Shown: positions 52,692 to 63,258 of the stretch, in pieces
Layout: the number at the start of each line of letters is the position of its first letter
Numbering within the stretch: the first letter of the stretch is position 1
NCBI GenBank assembly: GCA_039636795.1
Contig: CP143430.1
Coordinates: 930,001-994,000, forward strand
Direction of reading: 5' to 3'
Source of the DNA: Micrococcaceae bacterium Sec5.1
GTDB lineage: Bacteria > Actinomycetota > Actinomycetes > Actinomycetales > Micrococcaceae
DNA length: 64,000 nucleotides
Program-made: the position numbers and the translations under genes
Notes under the pieces: model-generated
What the model saw: only the letters and a program-made list of their open reading frames with translations
Databases searched by the model: none
What the model was told of the DNA's origin: nothing

Positions 52692-53716
52692 GCGGACACA
52701 GCCTGGTATGGCGTGGCCTCGGCTGTGGAGCCCAGCGGGGCGTTGGGGTTGACGGGTTCCGTGAGGCGGCCGTACGTTTCCGGGCGGCGGGTGGCCAGGA
52801 ACGGGAAGAGCGTGAGCCAATCCTTGCGCTGGTCCAGGTCGAGATCGGCCACCAGGACGGCGGATTCGTCGCGGGGTGCCTGGACCAGGATGCGGCCGTA
52901 GGGATCGGAGATGAAGGATGAACCGTAGAAGTTCAGGGTGCCCTCGCTGCCGTAGCGGTTGGGGGCGATCATGAAGAGGCCGTTGGCGATGCCGTTGCCC
53001 ACGATGACCTGCTGCCAGAGCGGTTGAGTGTCGAAGTCGGGGTGGTCCGGCTCGGAACCAATGGCAGTGGGGTAGACCAGGATTTCGGCCCCACCCAGGG
53101 AGTACATACGGGCGAGCTCCGGGAACCATTCATCCCAGCAGGTGGGCATGCCAAGGCGTGCGCCGCCGAGTTCGGCAGGGGCGTGGACCGCATAGGCGTC
53201 CTCGGCGGCCGGGCCTTTGCGGAAGAACTTGTCCTCGTAATATCCGGCCGTGACGGGGATGTGCAGCTTGTGGGTGCGGGCCACGAGCTCGCCAGCGGGG
53301 GAGACGAGGATTGCGGTATTAAGTCCCAAGCCGTCGTCCGTGCCGTCCGGGTTCTCAGCACGCTGGTAGAGCGATGCGTGCACCGAGACGCCATACGTCC
53401 TGGCAGCCGCCGCGGCGAACGTGAAGGTGGGGCCCGTCAGCAGGTCTTCGGTGATGTCTGAGGGGCGTATACCTGCGGCCGGGTTGTTCTCCGGCCGGGT
53501 GTCTGCGGGGTAGCGGGAGAGCGTCAGTTCAGGCAGGAAAACAACACTGGCTCCCAGCTTGGCTGCGCGTTCGATTCCCTCGTTCAGATCGGCGTGCAGG
53601 ACTGCTTCATCAGCGTGCCAGCGGTGCTGAACGACGCCGACCCGCAGCGGGGTGCGGGTGGACGGCTCGGTGCGGGCCAGGGAAGTCGGTGCTTCGAGGC
53701 GGGTAATTTCAATCAT
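52688..53716 (-). CDS. aguB: carbon-nitrogen hydrolase, N-carbamoylputrescine amidase-like
   Basis: 342-residue nitrilase superfamily protein with catalytic Glu63 (LPELTLSRYP), Lys150 (RTHKLHIP) and Cys193 (GMPTCWDEWFPE). The PTCWDxWFPE form is that of N-carbamoylputrescine amidases. Product: putrescine, CO2 and ammonia. Start ATG 53716 begins the domain MIEITRL; the extension to 53821 would overlay two operator palindromes. First gene of aguB-aguA-permease. Confidence 0.87.
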   Translation of the reverse strand: MIEITRLEAPTSLARTEPSTRTPLRVGVVQHRWHADEAVLHADLNEGIERAAKLGASVVFLPELTLSRYPADTRPENNPAAGIRPSDITEDLLTGPTFTFAAAAARTYGVSVHASLYQRAENPDGTDDGLGLNTAILVSPAGELVARTHKLHIPVTAGYYEDKFFRKGPAAEDAYAVHAPAELGGARLGMPTCWDEWFPELARMYSLGGAEILVYPTAIGSEPDHPDFDTQPLWQQVIVGNGIANGLFMIAPNRYGSEGTLNFYGSSFISDPYGRILVQAPRDESAVLVADLDLDQRKDWLTLFPFLATRRPETYGRLTEPVNPNAPLGSTAEATPYQAVSA

Positions 53717-53746
53717 GGGGGCATGTACTCCGGTGAGACGACAGTC

Positions 53747-53771
53747 ACTAAATGAATAGCGTTCATTTAGT
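53747..53771. promoter_or_regulatory. operator palindrome 1 upstream of aguB
   Basis: ACTAAATGAA (53747-53756), five bases, TTCATTTAGT (53762-53771): a perfect 10-bp inverted repeat, 31 bases ahead of the aguB start. Confidence 0.78.
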
Positions 53772-53804
53772 ATGGCGGTAGTCACGGCTGGATGCAAGGG
53801 GCAA

Positions 53805-53823
53805 AAATGAATTCCCTTCATTT
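53805..53823. promoter_or_regulatory. operator palindrome 2 upstream of aguB
   Basis: AAATGAA (53805-53811), five bases, TTCATTT (53817-53823). Same AAATGAA-N5-TTCATTT as site 1, 55 bases away. Confidence 0.75.
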
Positions 53824-53841
53824 CCTGCCCTTAGGAGGCGA

Positions 53842-54423
53842 CTATCTCTTGGGCCGCGCCCTGACATGCATGCGCTCGCCTTGCTGCCCAAAGAGGGTAA
53901 GGAGCTCCACGGGTTCCTTAGTGGCGCTGGCGAACCAGTGCGGCGTCCGCGTATCAAACTCCGCCGCCTCACCTGCCTTGAGAATGAAGTCGTTTTCACC
54001 CAGGACAAGCCGGAGTTTGCCGTTGAGGATGTACATCCAGTCATAGCCCTCATGCGATTGGGGATCGGGGACTTCCTTGCCCGTGCCCCCCGGCAGGACC
54101 ATCTTGAACGCCTGGATGCCCCCCGCTCGTCGTGTCAGCGGCAAGGCTGTGCCCCACTCGTGCACATGCGGCTTGAGGTGAATCCGCGGATCACCGGTTT
54201 CGGGGGCGTCGATGAGTTCTTCGAGGGGGATTTGGTGAAGCCGGGCAATGGGCAGGAGTAGTTCGAGGGTGGGCTTCCGTTGCCCCGACTCCAATCGGGA
54301 GAGCGTGCTGACCGAAATACCCGTGGCTGCCGAGGCCTCCGCCAGCGTCACATTGCGTTGGGTCCGCAGCGCTCGCAGGCGAGGGCCGACGGCGTCGAGC
54401 ATTTTGCTGAAATCCGGAGTCAT
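53842..54423 (-). CDS. XRE-type regulator with cupin sensor domain
   Basis: 193 residues: XRE helix-turn-helix at about 11-66 (LRALRTQRNVTLAEASAATG...SVSTLSRLESGQRKPTLELL) and a C-terminal cupin (YDWMYILNGKLRLVLGENDFILKAGEAAEFDTRTPHWFAS). This architecture (PuuR-like) often controls polyamine or amino-acid use, so the aguB-aguA-permease row, which follows in the same direction, is the likely target. Start ATG 54423; the upstream reading to 54534 runs across the divergent promoter. Confidence 0.88.
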   Translation of the reverse strand: MTPDFSKMLDAVGPRLRALRTQRNVTLAEASAATGISVSTLSRLESGQRKPTLELLLPIARLHQIPLEELIDAPETGDPRIHLKPHVHEWGTALPLTRRAGGIQAFKMVLPGGTGKEVPDPQSHEGYDWMYILNGKLRLVLGENDFILKAGEAAEFDTRTPHWFASATKEPVELLTLFGQQGERMHVRARPKR

Positions 54424-54441
54424 GGCTTCAGTTTGCCATAT

Positions 54442-54459
54442 CAGCAAAATTTGTTGCTG
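54442..54459. promoter_or_regulatory. inverted repeat in the XRE / TrxB-like divergent gap
   Basis: CAGCAA, six bases, TTGCTG at 54442-54459, plus TTTGC-N7-GCAAA at about 54432-54448. Differs from the aguB palindromes, so it may answer to another regulator or be an autoregulatory site. Confidence 0.45.
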
Positions 54460-54525
54460 CTTTCGGCATCTCCGGTTGAGCATTGAACCAGGCCGTTGTG
54501 AGAACAAAGCGAACAGGAGGCAAAA

Positions 54526-55515
54526 ATGGAACAACAGTACGACGTCGTCATTGTGGGAGGTGGCTCAGCTGGGTTAAGTGCCGCCGTCACGCTGGGTAGG
54601 GCGTTGCGGTCCGTGCTGGTCATCGACGCCGGGGAGCCGCGGAACGCCCCTGCTGCAGGAGTGCACGGCTTCCTTTCCCGGGACGGGCTCAGCCCCAAGG
54701 AGCTCTTGGCGCTTGGCAGGGCGGAAGTTCTGCACTACGGCGGCCACATTGCTTCGGGCGTGGCTGTAGCGGCGCGTTCGACGCCGGATCCCACCAACGC
54801 TTCCGAACCCGCCTTTGAGGTGGACCTGGCTGATGGTCGGACTGTCGGGGCGCGTCGGATACTGGTGGCCACGGGCCTGACTGACATCCTTCCGGACGTG
54901 AAGGGCATCCGGGAGCGCTGGGGCAGGGACGTCCTGCACTGCCCGTACTGCCATGGTTGGGAGGTGCGGAACAAAGCAATCGGCATCCTCGGTTCCGTGC
55001 CGATGGCTCTGCACCAGACCCTGTTGTTCCGGCAGTGGAGCCCCGACGTCACGCTGTTCCTGAACGACGTCGTTGAACCGACTGAAGAGCAGTGGGAACA
55101 ACTGGCGGCGAGGTCCATCAGTGTGGTGGAAGGCAAGGTTCAGTCATTGGAAGTCACGGACGATGCGCTGAGTGGCGTCGTGCTGGAATCCGGGACGGTG
55201 ATACCCGTTGAAGCGGTGGTGGCTGGTCCCCGGATGGAGGCCCGATCCAGGGTGCTCGAATCTTTGGGCATTGAGGCCGTGGAACACCCCCAAGGCGTGG
55301 GACTTCATTTTGAAGCGGTTGCGCCGGGGGGAGCCACATTGGTGCCGGGCGTTTGGATAGCCGGCAACGTCACTGATCTCACTGGCCAGGTAGTGGCCGC
55401 AGCGGCGGCAGGAAACATGTCCGGTGCAGTCATCAACGCGGATCTCATGATGGCCGAAACCAAGCTGGCTGTGGCGTCGGCGGCCCGCCGCGATGAACGC
55501 CTTGTTTCACCGTGA
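54526..55515 (+). CDS. thioredoxin-reductase-like FAD/NAD(P) oxidoreductase
   Basis: 329 residues. FAD site VVIVGGGSAGLSAAVTLGRA (7-26), active-site CPYC at 139-142 in LHCPYCHGWEVRNK, C-terminal WIAGNVTDLTGQVVAAAAAGN. The NADP-site Rossmann glycines (GILGSVPMA) are degenerate versus classic TrxB (GxGxxA), so the electron donor or partner may differ. GGAGG five bases upstream of ATG. No thioredoxin gene adjoins. Confidence 0.87.
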   Translation: MEQQYDVVIVGGGSAGLSAAVTLGRALRSVLVIDAGEPRNAPAAGVHGFLSRDGLSPKELLALGRAEVLHYGGHIASGVAVAARSTPDPTNASEPAFEVDLADGRTVGARRILVATGLTDILPDVKGIRERWGRDVLHCPYCHGWEVRNKAIGILGSVPMALHQTLLFRQWSPDVTLFLNDVVEPTEEQWEQLAARSISVVEGKVQSLEVTDDALSGVVLESGTVIPVEAVVAGPRMEARSRVLESLGIEAVEHPQGVGLHFEAVAPGGATLVPGVWIAGNVTDLTGQVVAAAAAGNMSGAVINADLMMAETKLAVASAARRDERLVSP

Positions 55516-55589
55516 GTTGCATTAAATAACAGTCGACTTACGGCCCTCGTGCGAGGACGATTAAGGGACAGCCACTAAGGAGGTTGGGT

Positions 55590-55811
55590 ATGTGCTACTC
55601 GTACTATGAGGGCTATGAGAGGCGCTCGAAGAAGGACTCCGTGCGCACGCCTGAGATGCACAAGCCTGAGACGAGCAAGGATCAGGCACCTGAGGCCCCT
55701 GCCGAGAAGAGCCCGCAGACAGAAGGAACGTTGTGGACTTTCCTGGCCCGTCGTCGCAGGGAATTTGAGGTTTCAGAACCGAAGATCGACCGCATCCGCG
55801 AGAAGGTCTAG
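55590..55811 (+). CDS. small hypothetical protein
   Basis: 73 residues, MCYSYYEGYERRSKKDSVRT at the start, Pro/Glu/Lys-rich centre, and FLARRRREFEVSEPKIDRIREKV at the end. AAGGAGG is six bases before ATG 55590, so translation is likely. No family recognised. It ends 18 bases before a long palindrome that probably terminates it. Confidence 0.7.
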   Translation: MCYSYYEGYERRSKKDSVRTPEMHKPETSKDQAPEAPAEKSPQTEGTLWTFLARRRREFEVSEPKIDRIREKV

Positions 55812-55829
55812 GCGTCGGTCCGGGCAAAG

Positions 55830-55891
55830 AACCCCGCTTAACGGACAATTCACCACCGCTCGCGGCGGTGAATTGTCCGTTAAGCGGGGTT
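55830..55891. repeat. long intergenic palindrome, copy 2 (bidirectional terminator)
   Basis: Bases 55830-55854 pair perfectly (25 bp) with 55867-55891; one A-C mismatch then CCGC/GCGG closes a small loop. Arms contain AACCCCGCTTAACGGAC and AATTCACC. Ends in TTTCCTTT. Lies between convergent genes and is related to copy 1 at 16650-16695. Confidence 0.9.
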
Positions 55892-55895
55892 TCCT

Positions 55896-57119
55896 TTACT
55901 TCGGGACGTCCAGGAATTCGAGGGCGGCGGTAACCAGTGCTTCCGTGCCAAGGGTCAGTGTTGGCTGGATGATCGGGGCAAAGAAGGGCGAATGGTTCGA
56001 TGGAACGTCCTCCGGCAGGCGACCCGTCGTCGCCCAATCTTGAAAGTGGGTGGCCTCGATCCCGCCCAGGAACCAAAAAACCAAGGGCGCGCCCGCCGCC
56101 GTCGCGAGTTGCCCTACGTCTTCACTGCCTGAGACGGGGCCCGGGTCTATGATCCTTGCCGCCCCAAACCTATCGGAGAATGCTGAAGCCACCCTTCCCG
56201 CGGCCGATTCATCATTGACGGTTAACGGGAAGCGCTCCTCATAGTGGAAGTCGGGTTCCTTGAGGGAGCCTGAGGCGGCGGACTCACTTCGAACGATGCG
56301 CTCGATCGAGTTCAGGACTTTCTCCCGGGTGGGCTCGCTGAAGGATCGGATGCTGAGGCCAAGCGTTGCGGTCTCGGGAATGATGTTGTTCTTGGTTCCC
56401 GAATGGATTTGCCCAACCGTAACTACGGTGGAATCGCTGGCGGCGAGTTCGCGGGACACCACTCCCTGCAGGCGCATGATGGTTGCCGCGGCCATGAGCA
56501 CTGGATCAATGGTGGTTTCAGGCCGGGAACCGTGGCCGCCGCGCCCATGCAAAGTCACGTTGAGGGAATCCGCTGAGGCCATGGCCACGCCGGGACGGAT
56601 ACCGAACCATCCGGCAGGAAAGGGCGCCACATGCTGGCCGAGGACCACGTCCGGTTTGGGGACCAGGTCAAAGAGCCCATCCGCCACCATTGCCTGGGCA
56701 CCGCCGCCCCATTCTTCGGCTGGCTGGAAGACGGCGATCAGCGTACCCTGCCAGTCCTGCCGCTTTACCGCCAGAGCTTCCACTGCTCCCAGGAGGCAGC
56801 TGACATGTACATCGTGTCCGCACGCATGCATGACCGGCACCTCACGGCCTTCATGATCGACGCCGACTGCCGTACTTGCGTAGTCCAATCCGGTGGCTTC
56901 TTTGACGGGCAACGCGTCCATATCGGCACGAAGCATGACCACAGGTCCGGGGCCATTGTCCAGGACTCCTACGACCCCCGTCTTCCCGACGCTGCGGTGG
57001 ACCAACAATCCCAAGGCCTCAAGGTGTCCGCTGATGATCCCGCCGGTTCTGAGTTCTTGAAAGGAAAGCTCCGGGTTCGAGTGGAGGTCACGGTAGAGGG
57101 CTTCAAGATCAATGCTCAT
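55896..57119 (-). CDS. M20-family amidohydrolase (aminoacylase/hippuricase-like)
   Basis: 407 residues with the M20D pattern: RDLHSNPELSFQE, VVMLRADMDALPVKE, PVMHACGHDVHVSCLLGA, VFQPAEEWGGGAQAMV, and the dimerisation domain with HGRGGHGSRPETTIDPV. Metal ligands His/Asp/Glu are in place. Such enzymes cleave N-acyl amino acids or auxin-type conjugates. AAGGAAAA precedes ATG 57119. Single gene. Confidence 0.9.
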   Translation of the reverse strand: MSIDLEALYRDLHSNPELSFQELRTGGIISGHLEALGLLVHRSVGKTGVVGVLDNGPGPVVMLRADMDALPVKEATGLDYASTAVGVDHEGREVPVMHACGHDVHVSCLLGAVEALAVKRQDWQGTLIAVFQPAEEWGGGAQAMVADGLFDLVPKPDVVLGQHVAPFPAGWFGIRPGVAMASADSLNVTLHGRGGHGSRPETTIDPVLMAAATIMRLQGVVSRELAASDSTVVTVGQIHSGTKNNIIPETATLGLSIRSFSEPTREKVLNSIERIVRSESAASGSLKEPDFHYEERFPLTVNDESAAGRVASAFSDRFGAARIIDPGPVSGSEDVGQLATAAGAPLVFWFLGGIEATHFQDWATTGRLPEDVPSNHSPFFAPIIQPTLTLGTEALVTAALEFLDVPK

Positions 57120-57195
57120 GGGGAATTTTCCTTAACAGGTAGACGCCGCAGGGTCCGGCCAGTGTACCGAGGTCACCAGAGGGCAAACTTGATGC

Positions 57196-57846
57196 ATGGA
57201 ATCTTCACAAGAGATCACAACCCAACGCTCGACGGTCGAGGATTGGACCAAGGCTCTGGCGGAGTCCACTGGATCACCTGGTGGAGGCGCAGGGACCGGC
57301 GTGATGCTCGCTGTTGCAGCATCCCTGACGTCAATGGTTGCCGGTTACACGGAGGCCCCCGATGATCTGCTGGCCGAGCTGCACGCGCGGGCCCGCTCTC
57401 TCCGCGAAACCGCCCTGAAGTTGGCTGACGACGACGCGGCGGCGTCGAAGGCTTTCGGCGCGGCCTTCCGGCTTGATCCGGGCGCGGAGCGCGAGGATGC
57501 AATCCACCGTGCATCCGTCAACGCAGCCAAGGCGTCCGCGGTCCTTGGAGACCATGCCATCGAAGCCATCGAGGACCTGGGATGGCTGGCTGCCAACGGG
57601 AACCCGGCGCTCATTGCTGACGTGGTGGTGGGGTTCGGTGCCCTCAGGGCGGCCATCGCAGGAGCCCGCACCAACGTGAGCTTTGATCTTGGGTCGCTCA
57701 GATCCGCAGGCGCGTCGCTGGACGAGATCAAGGAACAGCACCCTGAATTGTGGGCCACGGTAGGCCGGCTCAGCGATGCCCTGGACCGGATTGACCAGCT
57801 GGTGGCCGCCGTAGATGCCAAGGCTGCACCTACGGACGGCCACTGA
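57196..57846 (+). CDS. cyclodeaminase/cyclohydrolase (FTCD_C-like) protein
   Basis: 216 residues, all-helical FTCD_C domain: VEDWTKALAESTGSPGGGAGTGVMLAVAASLTSMVAGY near the start is the family signature. Related domains act as formimidoyl-THF cyclodeaminase or methenyl-THF cyclohydrolase. It stands alone, without formiminotransferase or serine-cycle genes. Leader is short (gap of 76 bases to the M20 gene). Confidence 0.85.
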   Translation: MESSQEITTQRSTVEDWTKALAESTGSPGGGAGTGVMLAVAASLTSMVAGYTEAPDDLLAELHARARSLRETALKLADDDAAASKAFGAAFRLDPGAEREDAIHRASVNAAKASAVLGDHAIEAIEDLGWLAANGNPALIADVVVGFGALRAAIAGARTNVSFDLGSLRSAGASLDEIKEQHPELWATVGRLSDALDRIDQLVAAVDAKAAPTDGH

Positions 57847-57858
57847 TTCCCGCGGCCC

Positions 57859-59409
57859 CTACTGCGCTTTGGGCACCCTGCGGAGCACGACGGCGGCAAG
57901 CACTGCCGCGCCAGCCATCAATACCAGCCCAATCGCCGCAGTGATGTGGACGCCGGACTCGAAGGCTACCCGGGCGGCGGCTGTCAGCGCATCCGATAGC
58001 GGAGCGGGTAGGGCCGCAGCAGCATCCACTGCGCCCGCCAGGGTTTCACCCGACTTCCCGGCCGCCTGCGTGGACAACCCTTCCGGGATAACGAGGTTGT
58101 GTTGGTAGGACGCGGTGAGGATAGAGCCCAGCACGGCCGTTCCCAGGAGCGAACCCAGCTCGTAGCCGGTTTCGGAAATTGCGGACGCCGCTCCGGATTT
58201 GTCGGCTGGCACCGAGCCAAGGATGAGGTCGTTGGAGATAGTCTCCGCTGCGCCCACACCGACGGCCAGGATTGTCAAAGCTGACAAGAGGAATACGGGT
58301 CCACTGCCGTGGTCACCCACAGCCACCACCAAATAGCCCGCAGCGCTGAGGGTAAGTCCGCCGGCCACCACGAATCCTGGCCGGACGCGCTTTACCAGCG
58401 GGACCACTACCAGGCCGGCGATGACCGTTGCCAGGAGCGCCGGAATCATTGCAATGCCCGCTTCCATGGGGGACTGGCCCTCAACAAGTTGCAGGTGCTG
58501 GGCGAAGAAGTAGATGAAGCCCGTCATGGAGAACAGGGACAGGACGTTCGCCACGATTGCGGTACTGAACACTTTGTTCTTGAACAAAGAGACGTCCAGC
58601 ATAGGGCTATGGATCCGCCGCTGGCGCCGGACAAACAGAACTCCCATCACCAGGCCGAAGACCATAAAGGCCGCTGCCGACGCACCGAATCCGTGGACAG
58701 CGAATTCCTTGATGCCGTACACGAACGGAGCCATGGTGATCACGGACAGCGCGATGCTGGGCACGTCCACACGGCCGGGATTGGCGTCCTTGGATTCGGG
58801 AATGAGGACCCTGCCGAAGGCGAGGAGGGGCAGGAGGAGGAAGGTCGCTACCAGGAAGACCGCACCCCACCAGAAGTGTTCCACCAACCAGCCACCAAAG
58901 ATCGGGCCAAGGGCGGCGCCACCAGAGAATCCGGCAGCCCATACGGCGATCGCGAGCCGCCGACGGTTCGGATCAGCAAAGATGTTCCGGATCAAGGACA
59001 GCGTTGAAGGCATCAACATCGCGCCAAATACGCCAAGTGCGGCGCGGCCGGCAATCAGCCATTCCGCGGAAGGCGCGAATGCTGTAGCAGCCGAAATCGC
59101 GGCGAAGCCCGTGCTGCCGATCAGCAGCAGCCGCCGTCGTCCGATCCTGTCGCCGAGGTTGCCCATGGAAACCAGCAGCGCCGCCAACACGAGCGGGTAG
59201 GCGTCAATGACCCATAGGAGCTGCACGCCACCCATATCCAGGGAGCGGGCAATTGCCGGCAGGGCGAACGTGAGCGCGGTGTTATCGACGGCCACCAGCA
59301 GCACCGGGAACATCAGGAGTGCCAGGGCCGTCCAATCGCGCCACGGTGCTGCCTGACCCGTCAAGGTACGAGTGGAGCGGGGCGCTTGGGTTGAGGACGG
59401 CGTGAACAT
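57859..59409 (-). CDS. MFS drug exporter, 14-helix (DHA2/EmrB-QacA) type
   Basis: 516 residues with about 14 helices. Motif A LGDRIGRRRLLLIGS, motif C-like region GFSGGAALGPIFGGWL, N-terminal VAVDNTALTFALPAIARSL (motif D1). This is the family of multidrug/antiseptic proton antiporters. Start ATG 59409 lies eight bases from a perfect 24-bp palindrome with no ribosome site between. Divergent from a TetR gene, a classical efflux pump/repressor arrangement. Confidence 0.88.
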   Translation of the reverse strand: MFTPSSTQAPRSTRTLTGQAAPWRDWTALALLMFPVLLVAVDNTALTFALPAIARSLDMGGVQLLWVIDAYPLVLAALLVSMGNLGDRIGRRRLLLIGSTGFAAISAATAFAPSAEWLIAGRAALGVFGAMLMPSTLSLIRNIFADPNRRRLAIAVWAAGFSGGAALGPIFGGWLVEHFWWGAVFLVATFLLLPLLAFGRVLIPESKDANPGRVDVPSIALSVITMAPFVYGIKEFAVHGFGASAAAFMVFGLVMGVLFVRRQRRIHSPMLDVSLFKNKVFSTAIVANVLSLFSMTGFIYFFAQHLQLVEGQSPMEAGIAMIPALLATVIAGLVVVPLVKRVRPGFVVAGGLTLSAAGYLVVAVGDHGSGPVFLLSALTILAVGVGAAETISNDLILGSVPADKSGAASAISETGYELGSLLGTAVLGSILTASYQHNLVIPEGLSTQAAGKSGETLAGAVDAAAALPAPLSDALTAAARVAFESGVHITAAIGLVLMAGAAVLAAVVLRRVPKAQ

Positions 59410-59416
59410 AAAGGTT

Positions 59417-59440
59417 ACTGTACCGTCTAGACGGTACAGT
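59417..59440. promoter_or_regulatory. TetR operator (perfect 24-bp palindrome)
   Basis: ACTGTACCGTCT / AGACGGTACAGT, no mismatch and no spacer, between the divergent exporter and tetR genes. Binding would block both promoters. Confidence 0.88.
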
Positions 59441-59482
59441 TTCAAATTCAGCACCGCCAACCCCGTAGGGAATGATGTAGTC

Positions 59483-60022
59483 ATGCCACGAAAGCCAGTT
59501 GCCAGGGATGCAGTCCTTGATGCCTACGAAGCCCTCCTTATCGAAGTGGGGGAGCGGGCTGCCACGCTTGACGCAGTCGCCAAGCGGGCAGGGGTCTCCA
59601 AGGGCGGACTGCTTTACCACTTCCCCAACAAGGAATCGCTGATCAGCGCTCTGTTGGAGCGCTTGGATGAGTTGGCCCAGGCAGACATCGAAAAAATGAA
59701 GACGGCGCCAGATGGCAGCGCTGCTTACTTCATCCGGACCTCACTGTGGGCCGGAACTCCCATGGATCGGGCATTCGTTGCTGCCACGAGACTGGCCGAA
59801 GTTGCCCATGAGGAGACCCGCCACAGGTTTGCCGGAATCCAGCAGCAGTGGTTGGACGTCCTGGCTGAGGATGTTGGTCCGGAGGTTGCCAAGGCTGTCA
59901 GTTACATGGGCGACGGCCTGTATTTCAACGCCATGTTCGAGGGTGGCCGGGAAGGCGGCAAGGCCGGGCGGGAGGCCGACGTCGAGATCCTGCTGGGAGT
60001 CCTGGACCGGCTCCGCAAGTAG
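59483..60022 (+). CDS. TetR family repressor
   Basis: 179 residues. N-terminal HTH: RDAVLDAYEALLIEVGERAATLDAVAKRAGVSKGGLLYHFPNKESL, followed by a ligand domain (PMDRAFVAATRLAEVAHEE). Start ATG 59483; GTAGGGAATGATG lies upstream. The GGLLYHF form places it in the AefR/TetR_C_37-type group. Expected to repress the exporter and itself through 59417-59440. Confidence 0.9.
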   Translation: MPRKPVARDAVLDAYEALLIEVGERAATLDAVAKRAGVSKGGLLYHFPNKESLISALLERLDELAQADIEKMKTAPDGSAAYFIRTSLWAGTPMDRAFVAATRLAEVAHEETRHRFAGIQQQWLDVLAEDVGPEVAKAVSYMGDGLYFNAMFEGGREGGKAGREADVEILLGVLDRLRK

Positions 60023-60125
60023 CGGGTCATCCATTTGCGGCGACGCCCCCAACGTAGGACAATTGAGCCTTGTGGTGCGCCTTTACTGGGGCACGCAAAC
60101 AATTGAATATGCCTTTGATCTGCGG

Positions 60126-60345
60126 CGGGAGAGTCCTGCAAGCAAGTGATGCGGGCGCCGTAGGAGCAAACCCTCCCCAGGAATCTCTCAGGCCCACGCA
60201 CCGCCGCGGCGAGGCAACTCTGGAAAGTAGCAGGCCTTTTGCCGCGTCCTTTGGCGCGGAAAAGATGCTGTGCTCACCGACGGTGCAAGCGATGGTTGTG
60301 CAAGCAACACGCGGAAACTCTCAGGTCCAATACAGAGCGGGGAGG
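60126..60345 (+). ncRNA. tandem glycine riboswitch upstream of gcvP
   Basis: Two aptamers. First: GGGAGAG (60127-60133), GCCGTAGGAGCAA (60157-60169), CTCTCAGG (60185-60192), ACTCTGGAAAG. Second: CACCGACGGTGCAAGC (60275-60290), CTCTCAGGT (60318-60326), ACAGAGCGGGGAGG at the end. This is the standard two-aptamer glycine riboswitch, which turns on glycine cleavage genes. Between the second aptamer and gcvP, GCCA-CTG-TGGC (60352-60362) and GGCGT/ACGCC (60360-60375) share bases and could be alternative expression-platform stems. Confidence 0.92.
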
Positions 60346-60397
60346 AACCCAGCCACTGTGGCGTACCCAAACGCCGCCCAAGTAATGGAGTTCCTTC

Positions 60398-63244
<2,847 letters not shown>

Positions 63245-63258
63245 AGGACGCCCTGCAA

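Noticed and set aside
52692..53129. N-terminal extension of the agmatine deiminase ORF
   Set aside because: It overlaps aguB out of frame; the ATGA junction is the natural start.
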